The translations under genes and the position numbers were made by a program. The notes under the pieces are model-generated. The model had not been told where the DNA came from and made no database searches. It was given only the letters and a program-made list of their open reading frames with translations. This document shows positions 47,194 through 56,188 of a DNA stretch of 64,000 nucleotides, one piece after another; the stretch's first letter is position 1; the number at the start of each line of letters is the position of its first letter. Origin of the DNA: Thermosipho japonicus (GTDB lineage: Bacteria; Thermotogota; Thermotogae; Thermotogales; Fervidobacteriaceae); contig NZ_JACHEX010000005.1 of the NCBI RefSeq assembly GCF_014201655.1, positions 62,001 through 126,000 of the forward strand. The letters run 5' to 3'.

Positions 47194-48188
47194 TAAACTC
47201 CCTCCCCAATAAAACCAAAGAACTCAGCTGCCTTTTCTATTATATCACGCCTCATTGCAAGGTCTGCATGATTTGCACCATAAAATATAAAATTAATATC
47301 ACTATCCTGAGTTGCGCTAAAAACTGGAACCATTCCGTCATTTTCTAAAAAAATTGAATTCTCAGGATAAATATTATCCACAATATACTTTAAAAAATAT
47401 AGTCCTGTAAAATATATCGGATTTGATTTTAAAATATCATCAATAGTCTCAACACTAACCTCTAATCTTCCAACAAAATTTACTCTTTTTACATAATCAG
47501 GAATAGGAGGAAATTTTTTACCAAAAATTAAATATTTATAATTTGGGGCTAAAATATAACCATTAAAAAAATTTGCAAGTAAAAGCGCTCTCTTTATAAG
47601 CTCTACTTTTGGTGTTGTGAAAAAATTCAAAATACTAGTCTTTAAAAATATTAATTGTGCCAGTGGGCTTCCAACATGTGATGTACCTGCAAAAATTACT
47701 TTTTTTACCTTCCTTGAAAACTCTTTATCTTGAAGAGCAAATCTTAGTAAAATCCCACCCATGCTGTGTGCATAAACATAAATTTCTTTAAAAGAATCTG
47801 TCAATTCAATCAGCTTTTTAGAACTATATTGTAAATCTACCGAAAGGGACGGATAAAGAAAAAAATATATACCAACATCATCTGGCATTACTTCTTTAAA
47901 AGAATCAATCATACTTTTTTTGTAAAATCCCAACTTCTCATCTACCTCTTTGGGAGCTATTCCATGAATCAAGATCAGCTTTTTTCTACCTTCTCTAACG
48001 GTAATCAATTCAGGTTCAAATGGAAAATAATCTTTAACTTCCACCTCATCATATTCAAAAAACGGTTTAATTTTTATGCCTAAACTTCTAAAAACCACAA
48101 CCCCGCTCATTTTATAACTATATAACGGAATAGATAAGACCACTGTTGAAACCGCTAGTAAAAATAAGATTAATATAAATCTTTTCAA
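47193..48188 (-). CDS. Exported alpha/beta hydrolase (lipase-like)
   Basis: This 331-residue protein has an N-terminal signal segment (MKRFILILFLLAVSTVVLS), the strand and loop LILIHGIAP, and the nucleophile elbow AHSMGG about residue 146, typical of lipases and PGAP1-like esterases. A GANHADLAMR segment near the end holds a candidate catalytic His. It overlaps the sirtuin gene by 4 nt. Substrate is unknown, but esterase or lipase activity on the outer side of the membrane is likely. Confidence 0.75.
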   Translation of the reverse strand: MKRFILILFLLAVSTVVLSIPLYSYKMSGVVVFRSLGIKIKPFFEYDEVEVKDYFPFEPELITVREGRKKLILIHGIAPKEVDEKLGFYKKSMIDSFKEVMPDDVGIYFFLYPSLSVDLQYSSKKLIELTDSFKEIYVYAHSMGGILLRFALQDKEFSRKVKKVIFAGTSHVGSPLAQLIFLKTSILNFFTTPKVELIKRALLLANFFNGYILAPNYKYLIFGKKFPPIPDYVKRVNFVGRLEVSVETIDDILKSNPIYFTGLYFLKYIVDNIYPENSIFLENDGMVPVFSATQDSDINFIFYGANHADLAMRRDIIEKAAEFFGFIGEGV

Positions 48189-48892
48189 TCAACAACCTCC
48201 TCAAAATATTTAGCAATTTTTTCAAACGTTTTAACTATATCATCATATATGATAATGTCTGCATAATCATCTAACGGTGTCTTATCTTTATTTATTATCA
48301 CTAAAGTCTTATTTTGTTTTTTAGCATAAATTGGCAAATACGCAGCAGGATAAACTTGAAGTGAGCTTCCAACTACAATTAAAGTTCTTGAATTATCAAT
48401 CAAAGAGTAAGATTCTTCTAAATATCTTACACTTTCTGAAAAAAATACAATATCTGGCCTTATTAATCCACCACACTCACAAATATAACCATCAAAAATG
48501 TTTTTTGATTGTTTTCCACATTTTGTACAGTAAAATCTTGTAGCATTTCCATGGAGTTCCAATACATTTTTCGAGCCTGCTTTGTAATGAAGATTATCAA
48601 TATTTTGAGTTATAATACCATTTATATATCCATTTTTTTCAAGCTTTGCAAGAAACATATGAGCAAAATTTGGTCTTGCATCATACATTTTTGGAAACTC
48701 TTTGTATACAAAACTATAAAAAGCAGAAGGATTTTCAAAGAAAAATTGAAGATCAAAAATTTTCTCTCCATATTTTTGATACAGTCCATCTTCACTTCTA
48801 AAATCTGGTATTCCGCTCTTGGTACTAATACCAGCGCCTGTCAAAACTACAATCTTACCATTTTTTATTATCCTTATTAATTCTTTTAACAT
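48185..48892 (-). CDS. cobB: Sir2-family NAD-dependent protein deacylase
   Basis: The 235-residue protein has the sirtuin blocks: TGAGISTKSGIPDFRS, TQNIDNLH, the active His in LHGNA, and zinc cysteines in CTKCGKQ and CECGG. It deacylates lysine residues using NAD+. The start at 48892 follows GGGGAG by 8 nt and overlaps the ChrA-like gene by 38 nt. The C-terminus is close to the usual length. Confidence 0.93.
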   Translation of the reverse strand: MLKELIRIIKNGKIVVLTGAGISTKSGIPDFRSEDGLYQKYGEKIFDLQFFFENPSAFYSFVYKEFPKMYDARPNFAHMFLAKLEKNGYINGIITQNIDNLHYKAGSKNVLELHGNATRFYCTKCGKQSKNIFDGYICECGGLIRPDIVFFSESVRYLEESYSLIDNSRTLIVVGSSLQVYPAAYLPIYAKKQNKTLVIINKDKTPLDDYADIIIYDDIVKTFEKIAKYFEEVVD

Positions 48893-49403
48893 AATAAAAA
48901 CTCCCCACTAAAAAAATAAATATATATATTGAAAATTTTCTAAAAAATACCGCAAAAAGGACTGAAGCTAACAATATAATAACTTTTAAAAGATTCCACT
49001 TTTGAATTTTCACTATAGAATACAAAACACCAAGAACTAGGCCTATTATAGAAGCATAAACTCCCTCAAAAAAACCATGTAATTGGGCTGAATATTTTCC
49101 AATTATACTTCCTGCTAATATAATTATTGACACAGGAGGGATTAATACACCTAAAACAGAAAGCAATATCCCACTAAATCCAATTACTTGCTCGCCTATT
49201 AATATAGCTAAATTTATAGCTATTGGCCCTGGCATTGATTGTGCAAAAGATAAAATTTCTGCAAATTTTTCCTCATCAATATACTTGGAAAATTTTCTTT
49301 TTAAAACTGGAACCATAGCATAACCACCTCCCAAAGTAAAAAGGGAGGTTATGAAGAATTTTCCAAACAATTCAAAACTTTTTTTAAAATAATTCTTCTT
49401 CAT
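48855..49403 (-). CDS. ChrA-family transporter, single half
   Basis: The 182-residue protein is one ChrA domain: an N-terminal FFITSLFTLGGGYAMVPVLKRKF, an FAQSMPGPIAINLAI segment, and about five helices. Two adjacent halves or a fused double protein are normal for this family, but here only one is present, so it may act as a homodimer. Substrates in these families include chromate and other anions. It begins inside the xseB 3' end and ends inside the sirtuin gene. Confidence 0.82.
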   Translation of the reverse strand: MKKNYFKKSFELFGKFFITSLFTLGGGYAMVPVLKRKFSKYIDEEKFAEILSFAQSMPGPIAINLAILIGEQVIGFSGILLSVLGVLIPPVSIIILAGSIIGKYSAQLHGFFEGVYASIIGLVLGVLYSIVKIQKWNLLKVIILLASVLFAVFFRKFSIYIFIFLVGSFYYVKRINKDNKKW

Positions 49404-49653
49404 TTTCTTTTTCTATCCTCTCTAAAAACTCCATATATTTTTTATCTATTTCCTCTTTCTCCTTTTTAAAATTTATAAGCTTTTTTCTTGCAACTGCAAG
49501 CAAATCAACCGCTTTTCCATACAACTTTATTGCAACTTCAATATCAACATCATTTTTATGAAAATAATTCTTTACAATCTCTATTTTTTCAACTAATTCA
49601 TTAAAATCTAATTTTTCCATATCTTCAATTTCTAAAGAGAGTATGTCCTCCAT
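49384..49653 (-). CDS. xseB: Exodeoxyribonuclease VII small subunit
   Basis: The 89-residue protein has the XseB helical pattern: LDFNELVEKIEIVKNYFHKNDVDIEVAIKLYGKAVDLL. It stabilises the large subunit. The start behind GGAGGAG overlaps xseA by 29 nt, and the end overlaps the ChrA-like gene by 20 nt. A short N-terminal tail is present before the usual start. Confidence 0.9.
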   Translation of the reverse strand: MEDILSLEIEDMEKLDFNELVEKIEIVKNYFHKNDVDIEVAIKLYGKAVDLLAVARKKLINFKKEKEEIDKKYMEFLERIEKENEEELF

Positions 49654-51070
49654 AAAGCTCCTCCTTTTTTATTTTTTTCTCTGTTACAACCTTAGTTTTT
49701 ACTTTTCCGTCCTTCAAAAATAAATCTAATTTATCTCCTATTTTCATCTGTCTAATACTTTTTACAAAATGTCCACTTTTCATAACTAATGCCCCACCAA
49801 ATAAAAGTGGTGCAAATTCTTCTCGTTTTAAAAGCTCTTGAAATGTTTCATTAAGCATTGTTTCTTTATTTGAAAGTAAAATTGATATATCTCTTTCAAG
49901 TATTTTTTCAAAATTTTCAACACTATCTTTTTTGGATTTCAACTTATTTTCGAGAGAATTAGATATAAACCTTAAAAAATCTTCAGATAATCTCTGAGAT
50001 GAATCATTTATTTTGTAACTAACAAAATTTTCAATCTTTTCATAAGTTTCATCCAGATCTTTTACTATCTTTATAAAATCACTTCCTATAACTTTCTTCA
50101 TATAATCTATCAAACCTAATTCTACTGTTCTTTCATAGACTTTAAAAACATTAGAAAGTAAAATTCTTAAGTCATTATAACTATCATCTAATTTTTTTAC
50201 ATTATCTTCTATTTGCTTTGATATAGCTCTTGCAACTTCTGTTGGAGTAGCAAATCTCTTCCAGGCAACATAATCCGGGATTGTAAAATCTCTTTCATGC
50301 CCTATACCCGACAAAATAGGGCAATACTCATTAAATTTTGCAATCTCTATTCCAAGCGACAAATCATCAAAATACATCAGATCACTTCTTGCACCACCAC
50401 CACGAGCAATGACAACAACATCATAGTCTATATTCGATTTTCTTATACGATTAAGCGCTAAAATGATACCGGAGGCAGTTTGTGCCCCTTGCATAGGTGA
50501 TTCATAAAGATGCACAATAGGACGGTACAAATAATGAACTGTCAAGTTTTTTAAAAAATCTTCGTAACCAGCTGCACTTTTAGATGTTATAATAGCAATC
50601 TTTTTTATCGGTGGCAATTCAGAAAGATCATGCTTTTCTTTCATTAATAAATTCCTAACCTCAAGCTCTTTCAATATTTCTTTTCTTCTTTTTTCAATCT
50701 CAGATTCTCCCATCGGAGCTATTGTATCTGCATAGAAGGTAAAACTCATTCTATCTCTGAAAAAAGAAAGTTTTCCTTGAAAAATCCATTTTTTCCCAAC
50801 AAGCTCCTTAACATTAGAAACCTTTATAACTTCCAAAATTTTTGGTGCAAGATATCTAGGTACATACACTGTAATTTCAATATTTCTTGTTCCATTCTTT
50901 GCAGTATAAGGTTGTGAGACATCAATATACAAACCTGTAGAATGGTTATTTGCTCTTACAACATCAGCATAAAACCTAAAGGTCTCGCTTGTAAGACCCG
51001 TCATTTCTATTTTTTTTGTAACATATTCATTTAATTCTATAAGATCTTTAAATTCCTTTACCCCTGCCAT
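49625..51070 (-). CDS. xseA: Exodeoxyribonuclease VII large subunit
   Basis: This 481-residue nuclease degrades single-stranded DNA. It has an N-terminal OB-fold (WIFQGKLSFFRDRMSFTFYAD), the catalytic block with IAIITSKSAAGYEDFL and VVIARGGGARSDLMYFDD, then ISGIGHERDFTIPDYVA-type sequence and a long coiled coil. GTG 51079 opens the frame, but ATG 51070 overlaps the polA stop (TAATG) and is preferred. It is followed by xseB. Confidence 0.92.
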   Translation of the reverse strand: MAGVKEFKDLIELNEYVTKKIEMTGLTSETFRFYADVVRANNHSTGLYIDVSQPYTAKNGTRNIEITVYVPRYLAPKILEVIKVSNVKELVGKKWIFQGKLSFFRDRMSFTFYADTIAPMGESEIEKRRKEILKELEVRNLLMKEKHDLSELPPIKKIAIITSKSAAGYEDFLKNLTVHYLYRPIVHLYESPMQGAQTASGIILALNRIRKSNIDYDVVVIARGGGARSDLMYFDDLSLGIEIAKFNEYCPILSGIGHERDFTIPDYVAWKRFATPTEVARAISKQIEDNVKKLDDSYNDLRILLSNVFKVYERTVELGLIDYMKKVIGSDFIKIVKDLDETYEKIENFVSYKINDSSQRLSEDFLRFISNSLENKLKSKKDSVENFEKILERDISILLSNKETMLNETFQELLKREEFAPLLFGGALVMKSGHFVKSIRQMKIGDKLDLFLKDGKVKTKVVTEKKIKKEELYGGHTLFRN

Positions 51071-53748
51071 TATTCCCACTCTTTTCCATAATAAACATCT
51101 ACTTTTAAAGGAACATCTAGCTTGACTGCATTTTCCATCTCATCTTTTACTATATCTTTTACAATCTCTAATTCATTATCGGGCACTTCAAAAACTAACT
51201 CGTCATGAACCTGCAATATCATTTTTGAACGTAGATTTTCCTTCTTCAATCTATTATGAATATTAATCATAGCTATCTTTATTATATCAGCTGCTGTTCC
51301 TTGAATCGGAGTATTTACAGCTATTCTTTCTCCTTCTTGAACTCTATTACCATTTTTCGATTTTAACTGTGGAATATATCTGCGCCTTCCAAAAAGCGTT
51401 GTAACATAACCTTTTTTCTTTGCTTGTTCCTTCATTCTTTTTAAATACTCAAAAACTCCTTTATAGTATCTAAAATAGTTATCTATTATTTTTTTTGTCT
51501 CTGAAACATTAAGACCAATTCTCTTTGAAAGACCATACGGTGAAACTCCATAAATAATTGCAAAATTTACCATCTTTCCAACTCTTCTCATTTGTTCACT
51601 AACAAACATCTCTGAAACACCAAATATATTGGCAGCAGTAATTGTATGAACATCTAAATTATCTTTAAATGCTTTAAGTAGATTTTCATCTTTACTTACA
51701 TGCGCCAAAACCCTTAATTCTATCTGAGAATAATCAGCACCTAAAATCCACCAATCTTGTCTTTGAGGTCTTACTGCTTTTCTTATTTCTTTTCCCTCTT
51801 CGCTTCTTGTTGGAAGATTTTGCAAATTTGGATTTGAACTACTTAATCTTCCAGTAGAAGTTCCTGTTTGATGAAAAGTAGTATGGACCCTGTTTGTTTT
51901 TCGATTAATAGATAACGGTATTGAATCAATATATGTACTTTTTAATTTTTGATACTTTCGATACTCCAGTAACAATTTTGCAATTTCATGTTCTTTTGAA
52001 AGTTCCTCTAAAACTTCCGCATTAGTTGAAAACTTACCAGTCGCTGTTTTTTTGTAAGGAGCAATATTTAATTTTTCAAACAGTATATATGCTACTTGAG
52101 CTGAAGAATTTAAATTGAACGTTTCACCAGCTATCTCAAAAACTTTTTCTTTAATTTCATCCATTTTTTCTTGATATTTTTTTGATAATTCTTTTAAATA
52201 GTCCGCATCAAAATACACTCCATTTAGTTCCATTTCTGAAAGAACATCTATTAAGGGCATCTCAATTTCATAAAACAAGTTTTCCATCTCATTTTCATAT
52301 ATCTTCCTACCAAGCTTTCTAAATATTCTGTATGTCACATCCGCATCTTCGCAAGAATACTCCACGGCCTTTTCTAGTGGGACATATGAAAAGTCATTTC
52401 CAAACAATGGTACATTTTCATTTACTAATTCATCAAACGCGATCATTTTATAACCCAAATATTTTAAGGATAACTCTTCAAGATTAAAACGTTTTTCATC
52501 TGGATTTAAAAGATAGGCTGCAATCATCGTATCAAAATGCGGAATATTTGGAGAAAATCCCATGCTTTTAAATATTTCATAGTCAAATTTTAAATTCTGA
52601 CCAACGATATTATAATCTTTCTCTTGCAAAATTTGTTTTAGAAATTTATCTATTAAACTTTTAGAAATATTCTTAGCTCCAAAATGAGATACTGGAATAT
52701 AATACGCCTTACCTTCCATTGTGGAAATAGAGACCCCGACTAGTTTAGCTTCAAATGGATCAAGTGAAGTTGTTTCCGTATCTATTGAAAAAGTTTTGTA
52801 TTTTTCTATTTCATCTGCTAGTTTTTTCAATTTATCTTCATTATCTACCAGTATATATTCTTTTTCTAATTTCTCCTGTAAGTTTAATTCTTTAATTATA
52901 GATGAAAATTCATACTTTTTTAATACCTTTAAAAGCTTATCGGAGTTATATCCCCTATAAATTATTTCATCTTTTTCCAAATCCACTGGTACATCATATA
53001 TCAACTCCACAAGTTCTACACTTTTTTGCAAATCTTCCTTTGAATTTTCCAAAAGCCTTCTTAATTTCTCCGTCAAAAGGTTAATATTTTTTAATACATT
53101 TTCCAAGCTATTATATTTTTTCAAAAGCGAAACAGCTGTTTTCTTTCCTATTCCTTTAACCCCTGGAATATTATCAATCTGATCACCAACAAGAGATAAA
53201 TAATCTTTGAATTGTTCTGGGTAGATTCCATATTTTTCAAAAACTTTATTTCTATCGTACAATACCAAATCTGTTATTCCTCTTTCAACTCTCCAAACAA
53301 AAACCTTATCAGAAATAAGTTGTAAAAGATCCTTATCTCCAGTTATTATGTTTACTTTTTCAAAATCATTTTCAAATTTTTTAGAAAGCGTAGCAATAAT
53401 GTCGTCAGCTTCAAAGCCTTCTATTTTTAAAACTTTTATTCCAAGAGCATCAACAAATTCTTCTACATATGGAATTTGCTCTAAAAGTAAATCAGGCGTT
53501 GATGGCCTATTTGCTTTATATGTTTCAAGAATATTTTTTCTTTTTTTGCTACCGCCTTTTGAATCTAAAACAAAAACACAAGCATCTTTTCCAATATTGA
53601 TATGTTCTTTTAAAAATTTTATAAGCATTTTAGTAAGTCCGTATACAGCATTAGTGTGCAAACCAGATGAAGTTTGAAGAGATTGATCTATAGCATAAAA
53701 TGCTCTGTATACTAATCCAGTTCCATCAAATAGAAACATCTTTCCCAT
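51070..53748 (-). CDS. polA: DNA polymerase I
   Basis: The 892-residue protein has the three PolI modules: a 5'-nuclease domain (GDKDLLQL and GVKGIGKKTA, about 1-290), a 3'-5' exonuclease with an active FSIDTETTSLDP and YSCEDADVTYRI (about 320-470), and the polymerase with SNPNLQNLPTR, DYSQIELRVLAH, the O helix RRVGKMVNFAIIYG and QVHDELVFE. Retention of the 3'-5' site agrees with Thermotogota PolA. The frame opens at 53790, but ATG 53748 follows GGGAGATG and gives MGKMFLFDG. It overlaps the CMD gene by 23 nt. Confidence 0.96.
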   Translation of the reverse strand: MGKMFLFDGTGLVYRAFYAIDQSLQTSSGLHTNAVYGLTKMLIKFLKEHINIGKDACVFVLDSKGGSKKRKNILETYKANRPSTPDLLLEQIPYVEEFVDALGIKVLKIEGFEADDIIATLSKKFENDFEKVNIITGDKDLLQLISDKVFVWRVERGITDLVLYDRNKVFEKYGIYPEQFKDYLSLVGDQIDNIPGVKGIGKKTAVSLLKKYNSLENVLKNINLLTEKLRRLLENSKEDLQKSVELVELIYDVPVDLEKDEIIYRGYNSDKLLKVLKKYEFSSIIKELNLQEKLEKEYILVDNEDKLKKLADEIEKYKTFSIDTETTSLDPFEAKLVGVSISTMEGKAYYIPVSHFGAKNISKSLIDKFLKQILQEKDYNIVGQNLKFDYEIFKSMGFSPNIPHFDTMIAAYLLNPDEKRFNLEELSLKYLGYKMIAFDELVNENVPLFGNDFSYVPLEKAVEYSCEDADVTYRIFRKLGRKIYENEMENLFYEIEMPLIDVLSEMELNGVYFDADYLKELSKKYQEKMDEIKEKVFEIAGETFNLNSSAQVAYILFEKLNIAPYKKTATGKFSTNAEVLEELSKEHEIAKLLLEYRKYQKLKSTYIDSIPLSINRKTNRVHTTFHQTGTSTGRLSSSNPNLQNLPTRSEEGKEIRKAVRPQRQDWWILGADYSQIELRVLAHVSKDENLLKAFKDNLDVHTITAANIFGVSEMFVSEQMRRVGKMVNFAIIYGVSPYGLSKRIGLNVSETKKIIDNYFRYYKGVFEYLKRMKEQAKKKGYVTTLFGRRRYIPQLKSKNGNRVQEGERIAVNTPIQGTAADIIKIAMINIHNRLKKENLRSKMILQVHDELVFEVPDNELEIVKDIVKDEMENAVKLDVPLKVDVYYGKEWE

Positions 53749-54091
53749 TTTTTTGCATCTCCCTGATATCCTCAAGCAATTTAACAGCACGTCTTAAATG
53801 AGGAATTACTATTGAACCTCCAACTATCAATGCCACATCAAAAATTTCAAAAAATTCTTCATCACTAACTCCAAGTTGCGCACACCTTATCATATGATAA
53901 GTAATACAATCATCACATCTTAAAACCATTGAAGCAACAAGTCCCATTAACTCCTTTGTTTTCTCGTCTAATGCACCCTTTTTGTAAACATTTCCATCTA
54001 AGTTAAAAAATCTCTTAGTATTTAAAGTCCCTTCTTCAAGAATTTTTTCATTCATCTTTTCTCTGAATTTTTTGAATTCTTCAAGATTCAT
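53726..54091 (-). CDS. Carboxymuconolactone decarboxylase / AhpD-like protein
   Basis: The 121-residue protein belongs to the AhpD-like fold: DEKTKELMGLVASMVLRCDDCITYHM with the redox CxxC (CDDC) and a downstream His, then GVSDEEFFEIFDVALIVGGSI. Members act as peroxidase-type disulfide reductants or as decarboxylases. A thiol role seems more likely given the CxxC, but the substrate is unknown. It lies 4 nt after the FtsA-like gene and overlaps polA. Confidence 0.85.
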   Translation of the reverse strand: MNLEEFKKFREKMNEKILEEGTLNTKRFFNLDGNVYKKGALDEKTKELMGLVASMVLRCDDCITYHMIRCAQLGVSDEEFFEIFDVALIVGGSIVIPHLRRAVKLLEDIREMQKNGKDVSI

Positions 54092-54095
54092 ACCT

Positions 54096-56183
54096 TCACC
54101 CCTTCAATTCATATGTAAAAATCACTTCATCTCCATCTTGCAATGATTCTGTAAAAAAGGCAGTTTGACCATTTTTTAAAAGCTGATATGACTTTATTTT
54201 CTTTAAATCAACGTCAAGATAGGTAAATATATCTGCTACTATTATTGAACTATCTTCAGGGGTTGTTGAATATATTTTATCACCATTTTTTATCTCATAC
54301 TCTTTACTAACAATTACCCCATTTACTTCATAAAGCAACGAATCTTTTTCAAGAATAACCTCTTTACCATTCAAATTTATTTTTACCCTTTTTATTTCTC
54401 CCTGTGTTAAATCAGCAATTTTCAAAGGTTTTTTTTCTAATACAACCCTCAATTTCTCACCAGGATTAACTTGATTTTTATCTGAAAGTTCTAAATCACC
54501 CTTGTATATTTTCACAACTCCTTGCTTTCTTTCAAAATATACATCATTAAAGAAAAACTCTACATTTGCAAGATTTTTTTCCAAATTTTCCCTTATGGTT
54601 CCAACAAACACTGGATCATAATTTATAATATCCCCATCATTCAATTCAACATTTTCATTTACAACCTTGCCGTTTAAATTCACTGGTGGATAGTAATACT
54701 CAATTTTACCTCCAAAATCTAGCTCAATTGGCGGTACAACATCATACAACCTATATTTTTTTTCAAAATTTTGAGAAGGTTTCCCAACAAAAATTCTATC
54801 ACCGTGTTTTACTTTATCCCTTAGACTTGCTTTTTTACCATTTATAAATATCGGTGCTGGTTTTGGAAGCTCCCCTTTTAATATTTTCATTTTCCCATTT
54901 ACTTCAAGCACAATTGACTCTGATGGTTTCCCAATTAGCTCTGAAAGAGAATACCCACATTGTAATAAAACGTCACTTAACGTATGGCCACCAGAAAATC
55001 CAACAAGTTGAATTGGCTCATCATTTACAAAAACTTGTTCAAAAATCGTTCCGCTTCTGGTAAGAGCGGTATATGCAATACCGATGGGTGTAACAAATTC
55101 ACTTCCCTCAATTATTCCTGTGTTATCAATAATATTTAAATTCTTTGCATTTTTTAAAGATATATTATCGAGATCTATTCCCAATTTTTCTGACAAAGAT
55201 TCTACAAAACCCGGTACCTTTGCGCCACCTCCAACTACCATTACAACTTGAGGAGCTTGACCATTTAACCTTAAAATCTCTTCTGCAACTTTATCCGTAA
55301 TATTTTGAACTACCGGAGAAACTAATTTTTTTAGTTCATCTCTTGTTATTTCCTTTTCTTTATCTAAAATATTTCTATATAATTTCTTATCGTCATCACT
55401 ACTACTTGAAAGCCACCTTTTTAATTCTTCTGCTGTTGAAAAATCAACAAGCAAAGTCTTCGTTATTGTCTCTGTAATTTCATCACCTGCAAGAGGAACC
55501 ATACCATATGCGACAATAGTTCCCTCTTTGGATATTGCAATATCACTAGTTCCTGCTCCAACATCAACAAGCGCAATGTTTAAAATCCTTAAATCTTCAG
55601 GAACTGTAACATTTATAGCAGCAATAGGTTCCAATGTCATGTGAGTCATTACAAGATCTACTTTTCTTAAAACTGAAATCATTGCATCAACAACTTGAAT
55701 CGGCAAAAATGCTGTTACTACCTGTAAACTCGCCTTTTTTCCACGTAAGCCTCTTATGTTTTTAAGCCAATTCCCATCCAATTCATACCTTATAACAGAA
55801 TATCCTACACAGTACATATTTTCCGACTGGATATTTTGAACTGCTTTATCTACCGCAGACAATTCCAACCTTGTTACAATTTCATCACTTATCTCGTTAA
55901 CTTGAGATATATCCTCTTCATACTCTCCTATAGCAGTTTGAAGAAATCTTCCAGCAAGTGCTACTGCTACTTTTTCTAATTTTATATCATTTCTTTTCTC
56001 AAGCTCTTCTTTTACTTTTTTTACAACTCTTGCAACTTTATCTACATCATGAATTTGACCATCAAGCATAGCTCTATGTTCATGCTCTTTTATAACTACA
56101 TCATGAATTACTATTTTTTCATCTTCCAGTGTTGATAAAATTCCAGCAATTTTTCTCGTTCCTACATCCAAAGCAAAAATCAA
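54096..56183 (-). CDS. FtsA-like actin-fold protein with long C-terminal extension
   Basis: The first 390 residues of this 695-residue protein have the FtsA/PilM fold: ALDVGTRKIAG (5-14), DVGAGTSD (207-214) and VGGGAKVPG (317-325) for nucleotide binding, and an SHS2-like insert near 70-130. The rest (about 390-695) contains at least four short units with an NGK and then (D/K)(G)D-I pattern at 427-467, 501-523, 602-640 and 666-690, which look like repeated beta-rich modules. The function is probably in cell division or envelope organisation. The C-terminal membrane helix of FtsA is missing. It follows mutS2 by 5 nt. Confidence 0.8.
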   Translation of the reverse strand: MIFALDVGTRKIAGILSTLEDEKIVIHDVVIKEHEHRAMLDGQIHDVDKVARVVKKVKEELEKRNDIKLEKVAVALAGRFLQTAIGEYEEDISQVNEISDEIVTRLELSAVDKAVQNIQSENMYCVGYSVIRYELDGNWLKNIRGLRGKKASLQVVTAFLPIQVVDAMISVLRKVDLVMTHMTLEPIAAINVTVPEDLRILNIALVDVGAGTSDIAISKEGTIVAYGMVPLAGDEITETITKTLLVDFSTAEELKRWLSSSSDDDKKLYRNILDKEKEITRDELKKLVSPVVQNITDKVAEEILRLNGQAPQVVMVVGGGAKVPGFVESLSEKLGIDLDNISLKNAKNLNIIDNTGIIEGSEFVTPIGIAYTALTRSGTIFEQVFVNDEPIQLVGFSGGHTLSDVLLQCGYSLSELIGKPSESIVLEVNGKMKILKGELPKPAPIFINGKKASLRDKVKHGDRIFVGKPSQNFEKKYRLYDVVPPIELDFGGKIEYYYPPVNLNGKVVNENVELNDGDIINYDPVFVGTIRENLEKNLANVEFFFNDVYFERKQGVVKIYKGDLELSDKNQVNPGEKLRVVLEKKPLKIADLTQGEIKRVKINLNGKEVILEKDSLLYEVNGVIVSKEYEIKNGDKIYSTTPEDSSIIVADIFTYLDVDLKKIKSYQLLKNGQTAFFTESLQDGDEVIFTYELKG

Positions 56184-56188
56184 GGTTA

